This document shows, piece after piece, positions 1 to 8,310 of a stretch of DNA of 64,000 nt. Position 1 is the stretch's first letter. Each line of letters opens with the position of its first letter. Below the pieces are notes generated by a model. It ran no database searches. It saw only the letters and a list, made by a program, of their open reading frames with translations, and was not told the DNA's origin. Source of the DNA: Planctomycetota bacterium (GTDB lineage Bacteria; Planctomycetota; Planctomycetia; Pirellulales; Pirellulaceae); contig CAUJHS010000057.1 in the NCBI GenBank assembly GCA_963204915.1, forward strand, positions 78,909 to 142,908. Reading direction: 5' to 3'. Position numbers and translations under genes: made by a program.

Positions 1-1203
1 GCGCTGGCCGCTTCGGCGTGGGCTGAAAACTGGCCCGCCTGGCGGGGTCCTCAAGGAACGGGCGTTGCGCAAGAGACCGGCGTACCGCTGAAGTGGTCCT
101 CCACGGAAAACGTCAAGTGGAAGGTGAAACTTCCCGCGCCCGGCAATTCAACGCCGATCGTGTGGGAAGACCGCGTGTTCGTTTCCTGCGCCGAAAACAA
201 CGGGGCCGCCTGTTCGCTGATCTGCCTGAACCGTCAGAATGGCGAAGAACTATGGAAACGCACCGTCGCCACGCCGGGTAAACAACCCACGCATGAAACC
301 AACCCGTATTGCTCCTCCTCGCCGGTGACCGACGGCAAGGCGGTGTACGTGTGGCAAGACTCCGCCGGGTTCTTCGCCTATGATCTGGATGGCAAAGAAC
401 TGTGGAGCAAGCAACTGGGCGAGTTCCAACACATCTGGGGCACCGCCGCCAGTCCTGTCCTGTATCAGGACCTCGTGATTCTTTCGGCCGGCCCCGGTTT
501 GAACACATTCGTGCTCGCGATGAACAAGGCGAATGGCGAAGAAGTGTGGCGCATCACGCCGCCGGGCGCCGCTTCGTCGAAGATCGACGAGTTCCGCGGT
601 TCGTGGAGCACGCCCGTACTGCACGAAGTGGGCGGACAAACGCAACTGGTCGTCAGCATGCCCAACCGGTTGTATGCGCTGAATCCGGAAACCGGGAAGG
701 AAATTTGGTCCTGCAGCGGACTGGGCGACCTTTGCTATACCTCGCCGTTGGTGAGTGACGACGTGGTGGTGGCTATGTCGGGCTACCACGGTCCCGCGCT
801 GGCCGTGCGCACCGGCGGCAAGGGCGACATTACCGAATCGCATCGCTTGTGGCGGCATGAAGACCGCAAGCTCTTGCCGCAACGCGTCGGCTCGGGCGTG
901 CTGGTCGGCGGGCATATCTACATCCTCAACGAACCGGGCAACGCCTGGTGCTTAGACGCCAAAACCGGCGAACAACTTTGGGAGAAACGCCTCGCCGGTC
1001 GATCCTGGTGTTCGATGGTCTTCGTCGATGGCCGCATTTACGCCACGAGCGAAAAAGGCGACACCACGGTGATCGAACCCAACCCCAACGAGTGCAAAGT
1101 GCTGGCCGAGAACCGCGTGGGCGAACTGACGCGCGCCTCGCTGGCCATTTCCGACGGCCAGGTGTTCCAGCGCACTTACGAACATTTGTACTGTTTTGAA
1201 TGA
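1..1203 (+). CDS. PQQ-like beta-propeller protein (5' partial)
   Basis: The frame is open from base 1, so the start lies outside the window. The first residues (ALAASAWAENWPAWRGP) look like the end of a signal peptide followed by the WPAWRGP opening typical of planctomycete outer-wall PQQ-type propellers. Repeated blades with a GxxxW ending are visible, for example NGEELWKRTV, DGKELWSKQL, TGKEIWSC and TGEQLWEKRL. Such proteins bind a cofactor or act as a propeller scaffold in the periplasm; the substrate cannot be told from sequence. No PQQ biosynthesis gene or dehydrogenase signature is seen nearby, so an enzymatic role is unproven. Confidence 0.85.
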   Translation, partial: ALAASAWAENWPAWRGPQGTGVAQETGVPLKWSSTENVKWKVKLPAPGNSTPIVWEDRVFVSCAENNGAACSLICLNRQNGEELWKRTVATPGKQPTHETNPYCSSSPVTDGKAVYVWQDSAGFFAYDLDGKELWSKQLGEFQHIWGTAASPVLYQDLVILSAGPGLNTFVLAMNKANGEEVWRITPPGAASSKIDEFRGSWSTPVLHEVGGQTQLVVSMPNRLYALNPETGKEIWSCSGLGDLCYTSPLVSDDVVVAMSGYHGPALAVRTGGKGDITESHRLWRHEDRKLLPQRVGSGVLVGGHIYILNEPGNAWCLDAKTGEQLWEKRLAGRSWCSMVFVDGRIYATSEKGDTTVIEPNPNECKVLAENRVGELTRASLAISDGQVFQRTYEHLYCFE

Positions 1204-1251
1204 CTCCGAAGCAGGGCTTCTGCGTTCGGCGAACGATCGTTTCCAATTTGG

Positions 1252-2103
1252 ATGAATGTCATGGGCTTATTTGACGGTAAGAAGGGTTTGATACTTGGCG
1301 TGGCCAACGATCGTTCGATCGCTTGGGCCATTGCGGAAGAAATCATGAAACAAGGCGGCGAGTGCGGGTTTACCCATCTGCCCGACAAGCCCGAAGACGA
1401 CAAAAAGAAAAACCACCGCCGCGTGGCCAAGTGCCTGGAAGGCTGGGAGAAGCAGGCCAAGTTCCTCGTGCCGCTCAATGTGCAAAGCGATGAGAACATC
1501 GCCGAGGTCATGCAGCGCGCCAAAGAGGAGTTTGGCAAGATCGACTTCCTGTTGCACTCCATCGCCTACGCCGACTTGCGCGACCTCCAGCGCGATACGG
1601 TCGAGACCAGCCGCGAAGGCTTTCAACTGGCGATGGACATCAGCGCTTATAGCTTGATCGCCGTGTGCAATGCCGCGAAAGACATCATGAGCGAGCGATC
1701 TTCGATTTTGACGATGACGTACTTTGGCGGCGAGAAGTGCGTGCCCGGCTACAACGTGATGGGCATTTGCAAAGCCGCGCTCGACGCCTCGATGCGGTAT
1801 ATGGCGTACGATCTCGGTCCGCGCGGCGTCCGCGTAAACGCGCTGAGCGCCGGTCCGCTCAAAACGTTGGCCGGATCGGCCGCTAAGGTGAACGAGATGC
1901 TCCCGCTGTACGCCGCCATGGCGCCGCTGGGACGCAACATCACGCATGAAGAAGCCGGCCGCGTCGGCGCGTTTTTGCTGTCGGACATGTCCGACGGCAT
2001 TACGGCCGAGATACTGCACCTGGACGCAGGTTATAATGCGATGGGGTCGCCCGGCCGATTGCTTGACCGCATCAAAGAAGCGCAAACCAAGTCGGACGGC
2101 TGA
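1252..2103 (+). CDS. fabI: enoyl-[acyl-carrier-protein] reductase FabI
   Basis: NADH-dependent reduction of the enoyl-ACP double bond, the last step of each fatty-acid elongation cycle, in the cytoplasm. The 283-aa product is a short-chain dehydrogenase of the FabI subgroup: N-terminal cofactor loop GVANDRSIAW, the LLHSIAYA strand, and the spaced catalytic set Tyr157, Tyr167 and Lys174 (Y-x9-Y-x6-K) around GYNVMGICK. The S-A-G-P-L-K-T-L-A segment after the active site is also FabI-like. ATG at 1252 is used; an in-frame ATG at 1261 (MGLFDGKKG) is equally plausible and closer to other FabI N-termini. It stands alone between two secreted-protein genes. Confidence 0.93.
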   Translation: MNVMGLFDGKKGLILGVANDRSIAWAIAEEIMKQGGECGFTHLPDKPEDDKKKNHRRVAKCLEGWEKQAKFLVPLNVQSDENIAEVMQRAKEEFGKIDFLLHSIAYADLRDLQRDTVETSREGFQLAMDISAYSLIAVCNAAKDIMSERSSILTMTYFGGEKCVPGYNVMGICKAALDASMRYMAYDLGPRGVRVNALSAGPLKTLAGSAAKVNEMLPLYAAMAPLGRNITHEEAGRVGAFLLSDMSDGITAEILHLDAGYNAMGSPGRLLDRIKEAQTKSDG

Positions 2104-2136
2104 TTGTCGTTTCAGGTTCAATAAGGAACTTTGGCC

Positions 2137-2835
2137 ATGCATCGACGTTCGCCTGGAATGGTTATCGCGCTGTCGCTCTTGCTCCTTCCTGCGACGTTGA
2201 TGGCGCAAGAAAAGAGCGTCAACCCGGGAATCAACAACTCGTTTGAGAACCCCAAAGTTGAAGATTACGTCGATCGCTTCGAACGCGACGGCCGCGAACC
2301 GTTCGACCAGCGCGAGAAGATCCTCGCAGCGCTGAAGCTCAAGCCGGGCATGTCGGTGGCCGATGTCGGCGCTGGTACGGGCCTGTTTACGCGGCTGTTC
2401 GCCAAGCAGGTCGGTTCAGAAGGCCGGGTGTATGCGGTCGACATTTCCGACGAATTCATCGACCATGTGGAAAAAACCTCGCGCGAAGCGGGTTTGCCCA
2501 ACGTGGTGGGTGTGTTATGCACCGCGGACGACTCGAAATTGCCGCCAGATTCGATCGATCTGGCGTACATTTGCGACACCTACCACCACTTCGAGTTTCC
2601 GCACAAAACGATGCGCTCGATTCATCGCGCGTTGCGTCCCGGTGGGCAGGTGGTGTTGATCGACTTCCGCCGTATCGAGGGCGTCAGCTCGGAATGGACG
2701 CTAGGCCACGTGCGGGCTGGCCAGGAAGTGTTCGAAAAAGAGATCGAAGCCGCTGGCTTTAAGAAGCTCGAAGAAGAAGACTTCCTGAAAGAAAACTATT
2801 TCGTCCGCTTCGCGAAAGTGGACGACAAACCCTAA
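2137..2835 (+). CDS. Exported class I SAM-dependent methyltransferase-like protein
   Basis: The start is ATG 2137, preceded by AAGGAA about 8 bases upstream. The N-terminus (basic MHRRSPGM, a leucine-rich core, then LMA-Q) looks like a type I signal peptide, unusual for a methyltransferase because SAM is cytoplasmic. The Rossmann motif I VADVGAGTGLFTRLFA, acidic loop AVDISDEFIDHV, and LAYICDTYHHF and GGQVVLIDFRR segments are clear class I (Methyltransf_11-like) features. Planctomycetes carry many such signal-bearing homologues. Substrate unknown. It ends 10 bases before the next small gene, so the two may be co-transcribed. Confidence 0.8.
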   Translation: MHRRSPGMVIALSLLLLPATLMAQEKSVNPGINNSFENPKVEDYVDRFERDGREPFDQREKILAALKLKPGMSVADVGAGTGLFTRLFAKQVGSEGRVYAVDISDEFIDHVEKTSREAGLPNVVGVLCTADDSKLPPDSIDLAYICDTYHHFEFPHKTMRSIHRALRPGGQVVLIDFRRIEGVSSEWTLGHVRAGQEVFEKEIEAAGFKKLEEEDFLKENYFVRFAKVDDKP

Positions 2836-2845
2836 AGCCGGCGCC

Positions 2846-3121
2846 GTGCAGTACCGCTTGCGCACGTTGGTGTTGACCGTCCCGCTGTGGGTCGCGGTCT
2901 TCGCCTGCGGATTGGGTTATGCGATCGCGCATCCTCACGCGGCCATGATGGTGTTCTACCCGTTCAGTCTCATGTTCGGGCCTCTGGTTGGGTATGCAGC
3001 GGCAAAAGCGTTTCGCGTCTCGCGAATGAAAAAGGAGCTTTTCCTCATCGCCGGAGGGTTGTGCAGCCTGGCGCTGTTTACTGGGCTCACGTTATGGTTC
3101 ATGCTGGGGTTGCTCATCTAA
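2846..3121 (+). CDS. Small three-helix membrane protein
   Basis: 91 aa starting with GTG, 10 bases after the methyltransferase stop. It begins MQYRLRTLVL, a common N-terminus of small planctomycete membrane proteins. Three hydrophobic stretches follow (about residues 10-28, 33-52 and 66-90) separated by a short basic loop (FRVSRMKKE). No catalytic motif is visible and I do not recognise the family. The tight spacing suggests translation with the upstream gene. Confidence 0.6.
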   Translation: MQYRLRTLVLTVPLWVAVFACGLGYAIAHPHAAMMVFYPFSLMFGPLVGYAAAKAFRVSRMKKELFLIAGGLCSLALFTGLTLWFMLGLLI

Positions 3122-3250
3122 AATGCCTCCACCAGGACGATGATTCTCTTGCAGAGTTCGCCGTCGCGCTGTGCTTGGGAAGAGTTGCTGAAAACGTACG
3201 AACAAGCGTAACTCCGTTTCTTGCTGTGTTCGATTCGCCTCGGTGAAACC

Positions 3251-3688
3251 ATGCCTGCTGAACAGGATTCGCCGTCTTCCTCGCTGGACCCGCAAACGCT
3301 CTATAACCGGGCTCGCGAAGCCGGGGCGGAAAATCGCAAGCTGCTGGTCTCGCTCTCGACCGGCAGCCTGGCGTTCCTGTTTGTCGGCCTGACGCAGCAA
3401 TCGCCGCCCGACTTGACCGGCTTTCAAAAGACGGTCATCTGCTTTGGCCTGGCGTGTTTCTCCGTCTCCATTTTTTGCGGCGTCTCCGCCTTCCAGCTCG
3501 ACGCCCGTCGCAACTACGCCTGGGCCCGCGAGTTGCAGTCGCAGAATGAATCAGAGCGAGAGAAGTTCCGCCAGGAACGTCATGCGTGGCGAAAGTTGCT
3601 TAAGCTGTGCGCCCTGGCGCTGCATGTTTTCTTCTTACTCGGCATCGCCGCGGCGGCGATGTACGTTGGAGCAAGAGTGTTGTCTTGA
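3251..3688 (+). CDS. Hypothetical membrane protein
   Basis: 145 aa from ATG 3251 (MPAEQDSPSSSL); the frame is open further up but only to a TTG. A hydrophilic N-terminus of about 35 residues precedes three hydrophobic segments (around residues 36-52, 60-82 and 117-140), with a charged Glu/Arg-rich segment (SQNESEREKFRQERHAWRK) between the second and third that could be a short coiled coil. No recognisable domain. It converges on the kinase gene downstream, with about 87 bases between their stops. Confidence 0.6.
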   Translation: MPAEQDSPSSSLDPQTLYNRAREAGAENRKLLVSLSTGSLAFLFVGLTQQSPPDLTGFQKTVICFGLACFSVSIFCGVSAFQLDARRNYAWARELQSQNESEREKFRQERHAWRKLLKLCALALHVFFLLGIAAAAMYVGARVLS

Positions 3689-3775
3689 GATTGACCCGGC
3701 CAAGCCATTCTCGCGGCATGGCGCCACGGGCGATGCGCGGTGCGTCGCGTACTGGCGTGCAGACAATGCGCCGTT

Positions 3776-6502
3776 CTATTTTGTTTTGAGCAACAGCGCG
3801 TTCTGCTTCGCCGCGGCATCGTCGAGATCGGCCATCGTCGCTTGGGCGAGCGCGAGTTGATCGGCAAAATCTGGCGCCGCGGGATAAGCGTCGACCAGTT
3901 CCTTGAGCAATTGTTGGGCTTCGACCAGGTTGTGACGAGCGTCCTCCAATGCACCGGTCTCAATTTGCAGGCCTCCCAACGCGGTGAGCGCATTTCCCAA
4001 GTCTCGGCGATAGCTGGGCTGCTTGGTTTCTTGCACCAGTCGCCGTAACACGCCAATCGCCTGTTCGAAACTTGCAACGGCGGCTGCGTCTTGTTTGGTG
4101 TCCGCATCGACGAGGCCTTGGTTCATGTACACGCTGGCCAATGCGGCTGCGTACTTGTGAACTTGCGGGTTCGTTTTGGACAGCCCGCGCAGCGAGCGGA
4201 TGGCTTGCTCGTAGTAGGTTTGGGCGACCGCCGGTTCTCGTTCAACATCGCCGCAGCGGCGCAGCGCGAGCGCATGCAGGTATTGATATTCCAGGTTCTC
4301 CGGCGCGTCGGCCACGAGGCGCGAAAACTCCGCCACGGCTTGTTGGGCGTACTTCGCCGCTTCGGGATAAAGCCTCATCTCGAAGGCCACATTCGCCAGA
4401 TTGTAAAAGCCTTTCGCCAAATCGAGCCGCAGGTCTTCCGCATCGGGCGACTGTTCGAGTTGCTTCTGTCGTTCGCGCTGCTCGTTCAGATACTGCTCGT
4501 GCGCCGCGCGATAAAAGGCCGCCGCGTCGGCGTCGTTTTCGGCCAGGTCGCCGCGCATCTTTTGAATCACGGCGAGGTTCATATACGCATTGAGCAACTT
4601 GCGACGACTTTCGGCGTTGTCGTCGGTTGCGGCCAGTTGCTCGCGAATTTGAACCGCCTCAAGGTAGGCGGCTTGCGCCTGATCGTACTGCCGGAGTTTG
4701 TCGTAACTTTTTCCCAAAGCGGTCAGCGTATCGCCGAGCGCGTCGCGCACCTGTTGGTCTTGGGCGTTCTCCCCGGCGAGCGCGGTTTGCATTTCTCGCG
4801 CGGTCGTTAACGCTCCCAACGCCTCCTGGGGCGTATCGATCTCTTGCATGATGCGTCCCAGCCGAAAGTACGACAACGCCAATTCGTCGCGAATGGCCGG
4901 GTCATGGCCGCGCTGGGCCAGCACCTCGTGGTAGAGATCGCGCGCCTTGAGCAATAATTCCTTGCGCAAGCCCTGAGCGCCCGGTTCATTCAACAACGTG
5001 CTTTCGCTGACGATGCTGAACAGTTCATCAATGGCGATGCGCGTATGCTGGAAACTCTGCCGGGCGTCGGCCAACGCTAACGAAACACGCACGTAGGCGC
5101 CGACCAAGACGCCAGCCGCAAGCAACAGGCTTCCCAAGCACGCGACACAACACAGCGCCAGGGAAGGGTTCCGGCGGCGCCACCGCCAGATTTTTTCCAA
5201 CACCGACACCGGCCGAGCGCGAATCGGTTTGCCCTCCAAGTATCGGCCCAACTCATCGGCCAATTCGGCGGCGGTCGCGTAGCGTCGTCCCGGCTCCTTC
5301 TGCAAACACTTCAGGCAAATCGTCTCCAGGTCGCGCGGAAGACTGGGGTTGCGCACGCGCGGCGGAACCGGTTCGACCTCAAGCACCTGTTTGATCGTAT
5401 CCAGCGGGTGCGCCGCACTAAACGGAGGCGCCGCCGTGAGCAGTTCGTACAAGATGGCGCCCATCGAGTACACATCGCCTTCGATTCCGACTTCGGCGCC
5501 GCGGGCTTGTTCCGGCGGCATGTAACTGGGCGTGCCGATGACCTGGCCGGTCAAGGTCGCTTGCGAACCGTTCCCCTTGGTGCGTTTGGCCAGCCCGAAG
5601 TCGGTAATCATCGGCTCGCCGCGCTCGTCCAGCAACACGTTCGAGGGCTTCAAGTCGCGATGAATCACTCCTTGTTCATGGGCGAACTGGATCGTCTCGG
5701 CAATCTTTTTCACCAGTTGCGCCGCGCGCTGGGGTTCCAGCGGCTGGCGGCGCACCAGATCCGAAAGGCTTTGCCCGTTGATGAACTCCATCGAAAAGAA
5801 GTGCCGCCCGCCGATCTCGCCCACTTCATACACATCGACAATATTCGGATGCCGCAAGTTGGCCGCGGCTTCGGCTTCCGCGTAGAACCGCTCCACTTCG
5901 AGCGCATTGGCTAGGCGGCCCGCCAGAATCATCTTCAGGGCGACGATGCGATTGAGCTTTCGCTGCCGCGCTTTGTAAACCACGCCCATGCCCCCCTCGG
6001 CAATCTCTTGCAGTATTTCGTAGTCGCCAAAGAATCGGGGCGCCGGCGTGTCGGTCTTGGGTACGGGAGGCTTAGGCGCCGCAGGTTCGGGGTCGCGCAA
6101 CACGCGGAACGCTCCTGAACCCTGCGTGACCTCCGACGCGGACACATCGACCGTGATGTCTTTCGTCGGCTTTTCGCGCGGAGGAGGCGACACCACCGTT
6201 TCGGCGTTCAAATCGACCGTGTCGCGCGGCCGGGCCGGCGGGGTTTGTTTCGGCGCGGAGCCTTCGCCAGGCTTTGGCTTCCGAAATAACCGGTCCAGAC
6301 GATCTGCGGTCTCGAAGAACGCCCGCAATGCCTCGCCATGTTCGGGTTGCCCGGCGATCCACGTGTCACGGTCGATCGGCTTTCCGGCGTCGTGACGCGT
6401 CAGAAAGTCGGCCAAGGCTTCGCACAATCGGGGAGAAGGAAAGGACGGCTCGTTCACGGCACAAACAAAGATTGATCCAAAGGTTGATCGCCAATCGCCC
6501 AT
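3776..6502 (-). CDS. Ser/Thr protein kinase with TM helix and TPR region
   Basis: A eukaryotic-type (PknB-like) kinase of 908 aa from ATG 6502; TTG 6544 and GTG 6457 (VNEPSFPSP) are alternatives. Order: about 150 residues of linker with Pro/Thr-rich stretches, the kinase domain (about 160-425) with glycine loop AEGGMGVVYK, VALK lysine, HRDLKPSN catalytic loop near residue 280 and ITDFGLAKR near 300, then a juxtamembrane basic segment, one hydrophobic helix near 450-475 (LALCCVACLGSLLLAAG), and a long alanine-rich TPR-like C-terminus, presumably on the other side of the membrane. All catalytic residues are present. It follows a sigma region-4-like ORF on the same strand, a pairing reminiscent of planctomycete ECF-kinase loci. 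Confidence 0.9.
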   Translation of the reverse strand: MGDWRSTFGSIFVCAVNEPSFPSPRLCEALADFLTRHDAGKPIDRDTWIAGQPEHGEALRAFFETADRLDRLFRKPKPGEGSAPKQTPPARPRDTVDLNAETVVSPPPREKPTKDITVDVSASEVTQGSGAFRVLRDPEPAAPKPPVPKTDTPAPRFFGDYEILQEIAEGGMGVVYKARQRKLNRIVALKMILAGRLANALEVERFYAEAEAAANLRHPNIVDVYEVGEIGGRHFFSMEFINGQSLSDLVRRQPLEPQRAAQLVKKIAETIQFAHEQGVIHRDLKPSNVLLDERGEPMITDFGLAKRTKGNGSQATLTGQVIGTPSYMPPEQARGAEVGIEGDVYSMGAILYELLTAAPPFSAAHPLDTIKQVLEVEPVPPRVRNPSLPRDLETICLKCLQKEPGRRYATAAELADELGRYLEGKPIRARPVSVLEKIWRWRRRNPSLALCCVACLGSLLLAAGVLVGAYVRVSLALADARQSFQHTRIAIDELFSIVSESTLLNEPGAQGLRKELLLKARDLYHEVLAQRGHDPAIRDELALSYFRLGRIMQEIDTPQEALGALTTAREMQTALAGENAQDQQVRDALGDTLTALGKSYDKLRQYDQAQAAYLEAVQIREQLAATDDNAESRRKLLNAYMNLAVIQKMRGDLAENDADAAAFYRAAHEQYLNEQRERQKQLEQSPDAEDLRLDLAKGFYNLANVAFEMRLYPEAAKYAQQAVAEFSRLVADAPENLEYQYLHALALRRCGDVEREPAVAQTYYEQAIRSLRGLSKTNPQVHKYAAALASVYMNQGLVDADTKQDAAAVASFEQAIGVLRRLVQETKQPSYRRDLGNALTALGGLQIETGALEDARHNLVEAQQLLKELVDAYPAAPDFADQLALAQATMADLDDAAAKQNALLLKTK

Positions 6503-6618
6503 CGCTCTTGGCGGGGTGCTGGCAAGAGTTTTCCATCGTTCCAATGCGATTCCCGGCCAGGAGCGTCGTCGTTACGCAAACTCGCGCCGAAGCGACTTCC
6601 GAGCCCTTCCCGGTGCGC

Positions 6619-6849
6619 TCACTGAAGGTCGTTGTTTGCGGCTTCGCGCAGTTCACGCAATCCTAGGAGCAAGCGCCGCGCCACTTCCGCGGGGGCGATG
6701 GCCAACTCGGCGGCGATCTCGGCGAGTTTTCGACGATGAAGAAATCGAAGCTGCACAACGCGGCGCTGCGGTTCGTCCAGTCGCTGGAGGAGCGCCAGCC
6801 AGCGCGCGTCGTCGGCGAAGTCGGGTTTCAACGTAAGCTCGGCCGCCAA
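6619..6849 (-). CDS. Stand-alone sigma-70 region 4-like protein
   Basis: About 76 aa beginning at a TTG; an in-frame stop sits only 13 bases further upstream, so no sigma region 2 can be attached. The sequence RLDEPQRRVVQLRFLHRRKL, followed by AEIAAELAIAPAEVARRLLLGLREL, matches the layout of sigma region 4 (LPxxxRxVxxLRF, then a helix-turn-helix). A neighbouring frame opens with an ATG (6865) and runs into the same start region, so a frameshift near 6850 is possible. It reads into the kinase gene. Either a minimal DNA-binding regulator or the remnant of an ECF factor; the first 10 residues are uncertain. Confidence 0.5.
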   Translation of the reverse strand: MAAELTLKPDFADDARWLALLQRLDEPQRRVVQLRFLHRRKLAEIAAELAIAPAEVARRLLLGLRELREAANNDLQ

Positions 6850-7000
6850 GAAGGAATCGCATCAACCACGTCTATCGTACTCTCTATCATACCGCGATTC
6901 CGGCGCCGAAACCGTCAAAAGCGGGGTCGACCGTCGGGGAGATGGCTCTCGCAGCACCGAATGCGCCAAAGATGCGGTTGAGCGCATTCGTACCGCGCAT

Positions 7001-7064
7001 AAAAAAAGCTCCCGCACGCTTAGGGTCCCAGGGGGGCAAAGGACTCCGGCACGTGTTCGGGAGC
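7001..7064 (-). terminator. Rho-independent terminator (minus strand)
   Basis: On the minus strand the arms GCTCCCG..CACG (7064-7052) and CGTG..CGGGAGC (7018-7008) pair, and the stem is followed at once by seven T residues (7007-7001). A two-base bulge interrupts the stem. It lies downstream of the 63-aa ORF and rsmG on the same strand and upstream of the sigma-like ORF, so it separates the two transcription units. Confidence 0.75.
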
Positions 7065-7116
7065 GATTGGATTGTCGACAACCACGCGCATCCATGCTGC
7101 GGTCGTCGGCAAAGCG

Positions 7117-7308
7117 TCAAGGCGGTTTACCGAAATCGGGGGCCAGCGTCCGTGCTGACCGACCTCTTTCTGAGCTGGCCGTTGTCGCGATCAACGATTG
7201 CGCCAACTCCGCCGCGCCCGCGCTTGTCAGGCCTTGTTTTCCGTCAACAGCACCCAAAGGTGTTGTTCGCTGGACCGTCATCGACTGCGGGTCGATGTGC
7301 TGCCGCAT
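7117..7308 (-). CDS. Small hypothetical protein
   Basis: 63 aa from ATG 7308 (MRQHIDPQSMTV), preceded by GGAGG at a spacing of about 6 bases, the best ribosome site in this neighbourhood. It lies 75 bases after rsmG on the same strand and is followed 52 bases later by a strong terminator, which gives it the setting of a real last gene in an operon. The peptide is polar with no membrane segment, cysteine pair or recognised motif. Function unknown; it may be missed by automated callers. Confidence 0.45.
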   Translation of the reverse strand: MRQHIDPQSMTVQRTTPLGAVDGKQGLTSAGAAELAQSLIATTASSERGRSARTLAPDFGKPP

Positions 7309-7383
7309 GGCGAACCTCCGTGGTTTTCGCCTCGCGTCGTTCATGTCCAACGGGCCGGAATGTATTGGAATCGCCGGGATGGG

Positions 7384-8085
7384 TCAAGCTCGTTTTTTCC
7401 CCGACGCCAGCGACTCGCCGCGAGCCTTGGGCCAGAGCTTCAAGATGACGCTGTTCGACTCGGTTCCCGGCATGGGATACTCCGCCGCTTTGCGCAATTC
7501 CAGATCATGCAGCAAGCCGCGATGCCGCGCCGCGCCGCGTTCTTCGCTCCACTTGGGCCCTTTGATCAGCAGCATCCGGCCGATGTGGTCCCAACGATCC
7601 TTCACCCAAAACAGAATTTTTTCCATCGGCCCCACGGCGCGGGCAATCAGCACGTCGAACGCTTGAGCTTGCAGCACTTCCTCCGCACGCTGCGCAAATA
7701 CGGGCGCTTTGAGCCCCACTTGCCCGACAATGTCTCGCAGCACGTCGGCCTTCTTGCGCACCGACTCGCACAGCGACACATTCACATCGGGCCGCAAGAT
7801 GGCCAACAGCACGCCGGGAACGCCGCCTCCCGAGCCGACATCGAGCACGCTTTCGCCCGGTTCGAGCAACCCCGCCGCTTGCACGCTGTCGATCACATCG
7901 CGGCTCACGAACTTTTCATAGTCCGTATGGCGGGTGAGATTGACTTTCTCATTCCAGTCCCAGAGCGCCTGGCAGTAGCGCTCCAGCAACGCGACCTGAC
8001 TTTCAGGAAGCGAAATTTCGTGGCGCTGCAAGGCCGCAGATAACGTGTCGGACAAGGTGGTTTCGGTTTCAGGTTCTGGCGACAT
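7384..8085 (-). CDS. rsmG: 16S rRNA (guanine527-N7)-methyltransferase RsmG
   Basis: 233 aa, the usual length for RsmG (GidB). It transfers a methyl group from SAM to N7 of G527 in 16S rRNA. Seen: the RsmG N-terminal segment ending in WNEKVNLTRHTDYEKFVSRDVIDS, motif I VLDVGSGGGVPGVLLAI, the acidic VSLCESVRKKADVL segment and the basic C-terminal portion with LLIKGPKWSEE. The ATG at 8085 follows a purine-rich GGAGAGGAG site. Gene order around it (no gidA or parAB) is not conserved with other bacteria. Confidence 0.93.
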   Translation of the reverse strand: MSPEPETETTLSDTLSAALQRHEISLPESQVALLERYCQALWDWNEKVNLTRHTDYEKFVSRDVIDSVQAAGLLEPGESVLDVGSGGGVPGVLLAILRPDVNVSLCESVRKKADVLRDIVGQVGLKAPVFAQRAEEVLQAQAFDVLIARAVGPMEKILFWVKDRWDHIGRMLLIKGPKWSEERGAARHRGLLHDLELRKAAEYPMPGTESNSVILKLWPKARGESLASGKKRA

Positions 8086-8310
8086 AATTTCTCCTCTCCT
8101 TATTGTCTAATTCAACGGCAGCCCGTCAACCGAGCGAGAGGCCCTCTTTCGCAGAACGACCGAGTTCGATACCTTGCGAAGCAGGGCTCCGCCCTGAGGT
8201 TTTCCCACCGTCCACGTTTTGTCCGCAGGGCTGCGGCGGGCGCTCCAGAAACTCTCGGCGATACTCTTCCAAGGCCATCACCGCAGGTTATCGCAGTCTG
8301 TTTTGTTTGC

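Noticed and set aside
1267..2208. 313-codon minus-strand frame over fabI
   Set aside because: Complement of fabI with shadow composition; the FabI motifs on the plus strand are decisive.
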